Assembly: GCA_021521415.1 (NCBI GenBank)
Contig: JAIQDT010000168.1
Location: 2,302,501 to 2,366,500 of the forward strand
Direction of reading: 5' to 3'
DNA: 64,000 nucleotides
Origin: Bidens hawaiensis
Lineage: Eukaryota; Streptophyta; Magnoliopsida; Asterales; Asteraceae
This document shows, one piece after another, positions 55,475 through 64,000 of this stretch; the first letter of the stretch is position 1, and every line of letters starts with the position of its first letter. The notes beneath the pieces were generated by a model. That model was not told the origin of the DNA. It saw nothing but the letters and a program-made list of their open reading frames with translations, and did not search any database. Position numbers and translations under genes: made by a program.

Positions 55475-57073
55475 ATGTCCTCTACTTTTGAGCCTGAGTT
55501 TGTTTCTCCAATTTCTGAACCGGAACGACTCTTTCGTCGACGAGCACGTAAACGGACTACAGAAACCGCCGAAGCAATCAAAGACGAATCAGTAGACGCC
55601 ACCACATCAGGAGAAAATCAAACCGAAGAAATGATGGCGGTCCAGAACAATGAGCCGAACATGAGCCAGTATGCCAAGCCAACTCTCGAAGGCTATCGCA
55701 ATGGAGTGGCTCCACTCGAAATCACCGAAAATTTCGAAATCAAATCAAGCACCATTAATATGGTGGAAAATTCAGTTCTATTTCATGGTCTCCTCGACGA
55801 AGACCCTCTTTCTCACATATCTAGATTCCTACGAATCTGCGGAACCTTCAAAATTCAAAACTGTACAGACGATCAAATCAAGCTTAAACTATTTCTCTTC
55901 TCTCTAAGGGGTCATGCCCTGGAATGGATAGATTCTATTTCCTCTGGTTCCATCACCACTTGGGACCAGATGGTTGAACAGTTTCTCCTCAAATATTTTC
56001 CGCCTGACAAAACTGCCAAATACCGAGTCAACATTACCGGATTCCGGACCGATGATGATGAATCGTTACACGCAGCATGGGAAAGATACAAAAGTCTTCT
56101 GAGAAGATGCCCACACCATGGACTGAGCGTATGGTTACAAGTACAAACTTTCTTTGACGCACAATCCAGTAAAAAAAAACAGGCCATCGACCAAATCGCT
56201 GGTGGAGACCTAGGATCCAAATCAACTATCGAAGCATTTGAAGTCCTGGAGAAAGCCGCAAAGAAGAGTTTCGATTATAACCCACCAAGATCTACACCTA
56301 CCCATCTTGGTTTTAAAAAGCGCGCTTAAAGCGCAAAAAAGCGCAAAGCGCCCTAAGGCGCAGGCTCCATCGCTTTTGTGTACATAAGGCGCACTCTGTA
56401 CAAGAAGCACAGCAGAGGCGCAAAAAGCGCACCAAAAAGCGCACAAAAAAGCGCAAAAAGCGCGCGCTTCATGTACACGACAACGTTTTGTGCATCCGGA
56501 CGTTGTACACTAGGCTTTTGAGCCTATACTTATAGGTAAAATATATACTAAATAATATATAAAGCTATATATTGGGTAGTGATGCTAAAAAATATATGGG
56601 ATACATAAAAAATTTTTTACATGAGCAGTTTGCGCCTCACGTACGGAAAGCTCGCCGCTTTTGCGCTTCACGCTTTGCGCCTTAGTTTTTGACCCTATCG
56701 CTTTTGTGCGCTTCACGCTTTTTAAAACCAAGCTACCCATAAAGGAATACACCACGTTGATTCCAACACTCTTTTCACAGCACAACTTGAAGCCCTTTCT
56801 AAAGATTTCGAACAACTACAAGCCAAGGTATCAAAAACTAGACTCACATGTGACACTTGTGGAGGGAGTCATAAGATGAGTGACTGCAAACAAGTCATTA
56901 TGGCCATGGAAGAAGTCGATTTCATCGCTCGACAGAACAACGATTTCAGCAACAACTACAATCTAGGATGGAGAAAGCACCCGAATTTCAGCTGGAAAAA
57001 CGGAGGTAACACTCATCCCTTACTCAGATTCGAGAAAAGACCGATGAATCAACCCTTCCAGCCTAAACCTTAA
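55475..57073 (+). pseudogene. Athila gag, split by a hAT MITE
   Basis: Starts at the Met at 55475 (MSSTFEPEFVSPISEPE). The gag domain covers residues about 70-230 (ENSVLFHGLLDEDPLSHISR, LRGHALEWIDSI, WDQMVEQFLLKYFPPDKT, ESLHAAWERYKSLLRRCP). At 56306 the MITE cuts in; past its second target copy the same frame resumes at 56741 and reaches the knuckle CDTCGGSHKMSDC. A TAA at 57071, where CAA would be expected, ends the frame; related sequence continues beyond. The frame is exactly preserved across the MITE if it and one target copy are ignored. Confidence 0.88.
56306..56732. mobile_element. GCGC-rich hAT-type MITE in Athila gag
   Basis: 427 bp with perfect 17-bp terminal inverted repeats CTTGGTTTTAAAAAGCG and the exact 8-bp duplication CTACCCAT (56298-56305, 56733-56740). 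Both ends are dense in AAGCGC / GCGCTT words, giving subterminal repeats in both directions. No transposase. Confidence 0.93.
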
Positions 57074-57414
57074 TTTCAAGATCAAAGTTCTAGTAGCCAT
57101 CAAAACCCGAGCTACTCAAAGATCGAAGAGATGTTAATCCAACTCATGACCAAAACAAACGAAGTAGAAAAGAAGGCCGACTCAAGAGCTGCTGATATCA
57201 GTGGAGTGTTGTTAAAACATGAAGCCGATCTCAAAAGCCAACAAGCATCACTTCAGAATCTAGAACTCAAATTGGACAAATTTCCCAACAATTATCCGAA
57301 AGACCACTTGGCACTCTTCCAAGCAACACAATCACCAACCCGAATGCAACAGCTAACGCTGTTATACTCAGAAGCGGTACAACTACTATTGCCTCACAAA
57401 CTCCAGAACCAGTT

Positions 57415-58182
57415 ATGGAAAAGGAATCCCCTGATAAAACACAGGAAAGACTGACCCCGACGGGCACCGTACAACCCAAGGAGCCCGTCCGAACGTATGT
57501 TCCATCCATTCCATACCCTGGAAGGCTGAAGCAGGAACGATTGAAAGCTCAATACAGGGAGTTTTTAGAACTCTTCAAACAACTCCATATCAATATCCAT
57601 TTCGTCGAAGCCATCGCTCAAATGCCAAAATATGCCAAGTTTCTCAAAGAAGTGCTGACAAACAAAAGGAAGCTGGAGGAACTCTCACATGTCACCCTAA
57701 GTGAAGAATGTTAAGCAGTCCTCCAAAGAAAGTTGCCAACGAAAATGACCGATTCAGGGAGCTTTACTATCCCTTGTCTTATCGGAAATTTGTCTGTTAG
57801 CAATGCCCTGGCTGACCTAGGAGCTAGTATTAATTTAATGCCTTATGCGGTGTTTGCAAAACTAGGGATAGGAGAACCAAAACCCACCCGCATGAGCATT
57901 CAATTAGCTGACCGATCTATTAAATATCCTCAAGGCATTGTTGAAAACATGCTTGTCAAGATTGACAAATTTGTTTTCCCAGTAGATTTTGTAATTCTAG
58001 ACATGGAGGAAGACAAAAGTGTACCTCTGATTTTAGGAAGACCCTTTTTAGCAACCGCAAAGGCTATTATTGATGTTTGCACCGGCAAGCTCACTCTCAG
58101 GGTCAATGACGAGGCAATCACTTTTAACATAGGAAAATCTATGCAATATCCGCAACAACACGATGACACTATACTGTGTTGA
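57415..58182 (+). pseudogene. Athila protease region
   Basis: One frame, broken by a TAA at 57712, runs through IPYPGRLKQERLKAQYREFL, LFKQLHINIHFVEAIAQMPK, FLKEVLTNKRKLEELS and then the aspartic protease with ALADLGASINLMPY (Leu replaces Thr in the DTG motif, usual in this group as DLGAS) and LILGRPFLATAKAIID. It ends at a stop near 58180. It is in a different frame from gag because of a shift around 57270-57400. Confidence 0.85.
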
Positions 58183-58537
58183 CATCATAGATTCCATAGT
58201 GAGTTTCTATATGCGAGATTCCTCCATCAATACACGACTAGAACACACAAGTTTTAGACAAAACACTCAACAAACCCATTTTAGAAAACGAAAATATAAA
58301 AAATGATTATCAGGAAACATCTATAAAAATATATGAAATCACTGAATGCAATGAAAAATCAAAACCATCAATCGAAGAACCACCAGCCTTAGAATTAAAA
58401 GAACTACCAAATCATCTCGAATACGCCTTTTTAGAAAAAGATTCTCAACTCCGAGTAATTATTTCATCTCACCTTTCCAGAGAAGAGAAAGATGAACTTC
58501 TTAAGGTTCTTAAGAGCCATAAGAAGGATGGAAGATC

Positions 58538-59605
58538 ATGGATATTAAGGGCATTAGTCCCTCCTTTTGTACTCACAAAATTCTCATGGAGGAGGAATAC
58601 AAACCCGTGGTCCAACATCAAAGACGTCTCAATCCCAACATGCAAGATGTGGTGATGAAGGAAGTAATCAAACTGCTGGATGCCGAATTAATCTATCCAA
58701 TCTCGGATTCACCTTGGGTTAGTCCCGTTCAAGTAGTACCCAAGAAGGGAGGAATGACGGTCGTAATGAACGAGAAGGCCGAGCTGATACTAATGAGGAC
58801 CATCACAGGCTGGCGAGTTTGCAGTGATTACCGGAAGCTGAATGACGCCACAAGAAAAGATCATTTTCCACTTCTTTTTATCGATCAAATGCTTGAGCGA
58901 TTATCTGGGAAAATGTTCTACTGTTTTTTTGACGGATTCTCCGGATATTTTCAAATTCCCATCGCTCCTCAAGATCAGGAGAAAACCACTTTCACATGTC
59001 CATACGGAACCTTCGCTTACCGAAGAATGCCATTTGGATTATGTAATGCTCTAGCCACCTTCCAACGTTGTATGGTGGCCATTTTTCATGAAATGATCGA
59101 AAACTCGATGGAAGTCTTCATGGACGACTTCTCAGTGTTTGGAGATTCCTTCGATCATTGTCTGAAAAACCTAGACAAAATGTTGGCTAGGTGTGAAGAA
59201 GTAAACTTAGTGCTCAACTGGGAAAAATGCCACTTAATGGTAAAGGAAGGCATTGTTTTAGGTCACAAGATATCCCAAGCAGGACTAGAAGTTGATAGGG
59301 CAAAAATAGAAACCATATCCAAACTTCCACCACCAACTTCAGTCAAAGCCATTAGAAGTTTTCTAGGTCATGCAGGTTTCTATCGCCGCTTCATAAAAGA
59401 TTTTTCCAAAATCTCTAGACCTATGACCAAACTTCTGGAGAAAGACGCACCCTTCGTTTTCTCTAAAGAATGTGTTGAATCATTTGACATATTAAAGGAC
59501 AAACTTGTCAACGCACCAATCATGACTACACCCGATTGGACCATTTCATTCGAGATCATGTGCGATGCAAGTGACTTTGCAGTTGGAGCCGTACTCGAAC
59601 AATGA
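58538..59605 (+). pseudogene. Athila reverse transcriptase
   Basis: Begins within a frameshift at about 58528 (the Met at 58538 is MDIKGISPSFCTHKI, internal in other Athila copies). RT motifs: VVPKKGGMTVV, WRVCSDYRKLNDATRKDHFP, FFDGFSGYFQIPIAPQDQEK, CPYGTFAYRRMPFGLCNALA, the catalytic FMDDFSVFGDSF, and GHKISQAGLEVD. It ends at a TGA where the family has Arg, just before RNase H. Confidence 0.9.
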
Positions 59606-61260
59606 AAAGAAAAACATTTTCACCCACTCTAATATGTTAGTAAAACTCTTAATGATGCACAAGAAAACAACACCACAACAGAAAAAGAGTTATTAGCAGT
59701 AGTTTTCGCCTTTGAAAAGTTTAGATCCTACCTTGTTCTTTCCAAAATCATAGTTTACACCGACCATGCCACCATACGATACCTCTTCAACAAGAAGGAT
59801 GCCAAACCTAGACTTATCAGATGGATCCTACTACTTCAAGAATTCGACATAGAAGTCAAAGAAAAAAAGGGAGCAGAGAATGTCGCCGCAGACCACCTCT
59901 CACGTTTAGAATGCCCAGCTTCAGAAGAACTTCACAAAGAAATTATCAATGATAATTTCCCACATGAAATTCTCATGCACATTCAACCCTTCATAGAAGA
60001 GAGAGATGAAAGTCCTTAGTATGCCGACTTCGCAAACTACCAAGCTTGTAGAATCCTAGGAAAAGGACTTACTCATCAACAGCGGAAGAAATTCTTTTCC
60101 GATATTAAGTTTTACTTCTGGGAAGATCCATACCTGTTTAGGATAGGCGCTGACCAAGTTATTCGTAGGTGCGTAGCAGGCAAGGATGCCTTAGACATTC
60201 TTAAACACTGCCATGAAGGACCCACTGGTGGACACCACGGTACCGCCACTACTGTCAGAAAAGTGTTTGATGCAGGATTTTTCTGGCCCACCATATACAA
60301 AGATACACATACTTTGATCCAAGCATGCGATGCTTGTCAAAGAGCCGGGAACATCTCATCCAAAAATGAGATGACTCAAAAGGGCATTCACATTTGTGAG
60401 ATCTTTGATGTATGGGGAATAGATTTCATGGGCCCATTTCCTAACTCATTCGGAAACAAATACATCCTTGTAGCAGTCGATTACATATCTAAATGGGTAG
60501 AGGCACAAGCCCTTCCCACTAACGATGCTCGAGTAGTTGTAAGATTTCTAAAAAAGCTATTTTCACGAGTTGGTACTCCAAAGGCCCTAATCAGCGACAG
60601 AGGTACCCACTTCTGTAACGCTTTAATGAACAAAGTCTTAGCACGATATGGGGTTCACCACCGATTGGCAATACCATATCACCCTCAGACTAGTGGGCAA
60701 GTGGAAGTCTCAAATCGAGGAATTAAAGGATTTTAGAAAGAACTATAGGAATGAATCGCAAAAATTGGGCAGAAAAGTTAGATGACGCTTTGTGGGCACT
60801 CAGGACGGCTTACAAAACTCCCATAGGAACGACACCCTTCAAACTCGTTTACGGGAAAGCATGTCATCTACCAGTAGAATTAAAATACAAAGCCTACTGG
60901 GCTCTCAGAGCAGTAAACTTTGATCTAACGTCCGCCGACATAAACCGGGAAGATCAAATTCGTGAGCTCCAGGAACTGAGAGCATTGGCCTATGAAAATT
61001 CCTGGTCTTACAAGGAAAAGACTAAACGCCTGCACGACGCCCATTTAAAAGGAAACAAGAAATTCCAAGCTGGCGACCGTGTACTGTTATACAACGCTCA
61101 TTTACGTCTTTTCTCAGGAAATTTGAAATCCTGATGGACAGGTCCATACATAGTTGAATCAATTTTTGACTATGGGACAATTGAGATCTCAAATTCAAAT
61201 GGCCAAAAGTTCAAAGTAAGGACATCGATTAAAACCATATATCGATGGACCATTTGAAGA
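59606..61260 (+). pseudogene. Athila RNase H and integrase
   Basis: RNase [40 protein letters not shown]. Integrase: zinc site [12 protein letters not shown] ... CDACQRAGN, core [43 protein letters not shown], then LDDALWALRTAYKTPIGTTP and KACHLPVELKYKAYWAL. Stops at 59630 and 60018 (TAG for TGG), a shift near 60727, and a TGA at 61132 break it. The last bases, TGPYIVESIFDYGTIEIS, belong to the integrase C-terminal domain. Confidence 0.9.
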
Positions 61261-61384
61261 AGTTCTGGTGGTATTAGCCCTTCAACCCCCTGAATAAGAA
61301 ATCAATAGAACAAGGTCTGGCCAAGACCTTCGCTAAACTAGGCCTTGTAAATACATAAGCATAAAAAACAAAAAAAAACTAAAA

Positions 61385-61564
61385 AGATAAAAACACGGGG
61401 GCGTGCTTCCAAAAGCACGATCCCATGCCAAAAATTGAGGACCGGAATCTTCGCTGCAAAAATCTCAGTCAGACTGGTTTGTAACAGAATTGTCAGAGAG
61501 AAAACACGGGGGCGTGCTTCTAGCAGTACGGGGCCGTGTTTAGTTGACTGGTTGGCTATAAAAG
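61385..61564 (+). promoter_or_regulatory. Internal promoter-like module of the Athila element
   Basis: CACGGGGGCGTGCTTCC (61396), a degenerate partner, CACGGGGGCGTGCTTCTAGC (61505) and ACGGGGCCGTGT precede TATAAAAG at 61557-61564 in CTATAAAAGGCACCTCTTGCC. This copies the layout of the LTR promoter (motif repeats, then CTATAAATAGTGGCTCTTG at 53875). It lies just upstream of the last short ORF. Confidence 0.5.
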
Positions 61565-61630
61565 GCACCTCTTGCCAATGCATTCCTTGCACCAACCAAA
61601 ACTAATACATTCCTCTCTGAAAAATTCAAC

Positions 61631-61774
61631 ATGCCCACTGAAATGAGTAAAGCAATTCCCGTTTCCCGACCCCCGAGAAACGATGCCCGCCATGTTTCCA
61701 AAACCGAGCTTCTCTTGAAAGTTTAAGAACTCGTCAAGGAGCTCACCGAAATGAATCTCCTCGCCGAAATGCGC
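61631..61774 (+). pseudogene. Start of the 3'-terminal ORF of the Athila element (env-like position)
   Basis: MPTEMSKAIPVSRPPRNDAR, then KTELLLKV and a TAA at 61723, then ELVKELTEMNLLAEMRC in the same frame until the next element cuts in at 61775. Athila-group elements often carry a further ORF after pol; its product is not identifiable from these 48 codons. The stop could be a CAA-to-TAA change. Confidence 0.45.
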
Positions 61775-64000
61775 TGTAACAACCCTAAAAATAGGGCTAG
61801 AAATTTTTTTTTTAAGAAGACTTATCGTTAGAGGCTAAGTGTGAAGTTGGTCGAATAGTCGAAGCGAACTGTACATTAATAGGGTTGGCCCAAACCGAGG
61901 AGATAATAACTAATTGGCGCGACCCAAGAGTTATGTTGAAACCAATAGAGACAGGGGTAAGCCCCATGATAATATCATGTTTTATATCACGGGCTCGACC
62001 CAAATTAATCAAATGAAACCGAGAGTCATTTAGCCCGGAAGGAATCGAATCCGATGACTACACAAATTATACGAGTCATTCCATAACTAGTTAATTTTCC
62101 TGGGTATCCAAAATATATAATCCAAACATCAAGCAATTTCTTATATTACCGTCCGGTCACCAAACCAAACGAAACAAAGATCGATAAACAAGAATTGTGA
62201 TATGTATTATCGCCTACATATATAAACTCATGGATTATATATAAAAACATGTTACCTATATAATGTATATATAAAACATATTATTTTAAATGGATCAAAA
62301 ACAACAAATATTTAAGAAAACAAAAGATATCATCTGATCATCAAATCCCAACCCCCAATCAGTTCCCTGCGTGTTCTTCTGGTCTCCTCTCAAGAGCCAC
62401 CACCCCTGCCACCAATCCACATCCATCTCCAATTACAATTCATGCAAAGTATCTTTAAAATTCACTGCAATCTAATCCTCTTCCTAATATACAATCTTTA
62501 ATCAACATCAAACCCATTTACAAACTTTCATCAGCATACTATCTGGTTTCTCTCTGGAAACTGAACCAGCCAAGAATCACAAGGAACCCGACAGCACTAA
62601 TCTCTGTCCCTCTGTGCTCGTGGATTCAGGGAAAAGAATTCCGGGGCGAAGTTTCTGTTTTTGCTCGTTAAACCGTCCATGAATCAGAACCCGATCCTAC
62701 TCTTGAACCCTAACGTTACCAGGTACTGCAGCTCGTATTCGTTTCTGTTTATGTATCAGTCTAAGCTTTAAGCCTGTGTTTTAAACCTGTGAATGAACCA
62801 GCTAAATACCTTGATTAACCATGCTCAAAACCAACACAAAACCTTAATCAAAACTGGTTATTACCAACATGTAATTCGAGCAAGAAAAAAACTTTTGTCT
62901 GCATAAAATCTTAACCAAAAACTCAAGTTTTTGTTTCTTTTTTTTTAACCAAATCAATGGAATGTGAACTAAACCATGTAACTTTGTTAATAATTCCAGA
63001 AAATGCGGAGATTATAACCGGTTTGAAGCTGTAAGAATCATATTGAGTGCAGCCCTTTATAACCATAATCAACTTGGAGACTTTCGGTAACTCGTTTAAG
63101 CGAAAACTAGTTTAAAGACTAATTCATTTTAAAACCATTTAACCTCTGAACTTTATCACACATTTTCCAGCAACTAATTATCATATTTTGTTTGTATAAA
63201 AGTATTTTGATGAAGTTAAAATAGTAATATAAAAACCGTGCCTTAAAACACCCGCAAACGACACATAAGTGGTCCGTTTGATCAAGAAACGAACCATGCA
63301 GTCTAGTTTCTGTTATGATACCGTTTTAATAGTCCCACATATATTATTCTAATGACATATAACCTAACCCGAACTTGTTTGATGTGAAAACATACATTTA
63401 AAACCAGATTATGCCCCTAACGGGCCAAAACCGGGTCTGTACGAGTAAACAACAGCCCAATGTAACATTTTTAAAAATTCTTGAAATATTTAAACAACTT
63501 ATTTTTATGTATTATAGCAGGTCCTAATTTGTTTGTTAACCAAAAATGAGTTCTGTTAAAAATTTAACATAAAGGTGCTAACGGGCCCAAACCGAACCGA
63601 AGCCGTTGTTAGGGTTCCGAGCACCCTATAACCAATATGAAACATTTAATAAATCATTAATAAGTATTAAAATAGGTCCAAAGCTGTTTTGTGGTAAATA
63701 AACCGGATTTGAATCAATAAACGTGGCCAAGGGCATTTTTGGAACAAGAAAAAAACCGGTTAATTCTTAAAAACTGAAAATACAAGAATATGTTTTTAGA
63801 ATAGAAACTTTTGAGATAAAATGGCCATAAGTAAGTTACAAAATGTTTAACGGTAAGCGGATTTAGAAAAGGGCCCGTTTACAAGTTTAAAATTGTTGTT
63901 TCGTTAAAACCGACGAGCGGGCCAGCTTTTAAAGACTAAAAGACTTCAAAAATATAAAATGGATATTTTCCACTATTTATAATTAAAATAATTTATTATT
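61775..64000 (+). repeat. 5' part of an LTR of another retrotransposon (truncated by the window)
   Basis: TGTAACAACCCTAAAAATAG is a typical plant LTR start (compare TGTAACATCC of the solo LTR in gag), and it interrupts the Athila ORF at 61774. Beyond it there are 2.2 kb without coding, as expected of a long LTR. The other end and target duplication lie outside the window; the preceding five bases are TGCGC. Strand is inferred. Confidence 0.6.

Larger units (their letters stand above)
53365..61774 (+). mobile_element. Degenerate Athila-type Ty3/gypsy element (5' LTR and internal region)
   Basis: Order on the plus strand: LTR, Asp-type PBS, gag, protease, RT, RNase H, integrase, then a promoter-like module and a short ORF. 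RT (MPFGLCNALATFQRCM, FMDDFSVFG) and the PBS identify the Athila/Tat group. At least seven in-frame stops and four frameshifts were noted. gag is split by a hAT MITE. The right end is cut by the LTR starting at 61775, so the 3' LTR is not seen and insertion age cannot be estimated. Confidence 0.85.

Noticed and set aside
1..64000. tRNA and rRNA genes
   Set aside because: No cloverleaf or rRNA core was recognised; tRNA-like matches are only the retroelement primer binding sites.

Overview
The window is nuclear DNA from a flowering plant, probably a eudicot of the daisy family (Asteraceae). The Asteraceae guess is an inference from the style of the Athila and Tekay-like LTRs and the repeated CACGGGGCCGTG motif. 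There is no complete host gene. The sequence is a stack of nested transposable elements around two host-type loci: a broken MATE-transporter gene on the minus strand (21281-36552) and a block of organelle-derived DNA (43190-49205).

Left third. A Tourist-like MITE (419-724) is followed by an AT-rich stretch. A 12.8-kb Ty3/gypsy element on the minus strand (3700-16515, TSD CCAGT) splits an RT-linked retroelement pseudogene (3210-3699 and 16516-17190). Its LTRs differ by about 0.7%, but the 3' LTR lacks a block of about 960 bp, pol has three single-base frame breaks, and gag is split by a solo LTR (10373-12669, TSD CCAAT) carrying two tandem-repeat arrays. A second solo LTR (17547-20483, TSD CATTA) contains a Mutator-like MITE.

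Middle. Seven MATE exons can be read with consistent splice sites. The last exon is split by a 5'-truncated RTE-type LINE (21314-23534) with a 16-bp target duplication. A large intron holds a hAT MITE, which itself holds an 8178-bp Ty1/copia element (26293-34470) with identical 879-bp LTRs, TSD CATAA and one open 1336-codon polyprotein. This is the youngest and only apparently intact element. Upstream of the MATE exons lie a PIF/Harbinger element carrying only its Myb-like ORF1 (36799-38667), a decayed RTE fragment, a hAT MITE (40880-41451) and an L1-type ORF1 remnant.

Right third. The organellar block has atpF intron plus exon 2, two pieces of plastid ycf2 in opposite orientation, a stretch resembling mitochondrial intergenic DNA, and the plastid pair rps15-ndhH. 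One ycf2 piece is split by an Athila-type solo LTR (44667-47104, TSD ATCGG). A foldback Mutator-like element (50867-51981, 9-bp TSD) sits in an unrecognised coding remnant. A minus-strand Athila LTR fragment is followed by a degenerate plus-strand Athila element (about 53365-61774) whose gag is split by a GCGC-rich hAT MITE. The window closes in the LTR of a further element starting at 61775.

I did not find a new multi-gene system. The more unusual observations are the LINE/MATE exon fusion, a second promoter-like module inside the Athila element, the rearranged organellar block, and the LTR deletion with a templated filler.
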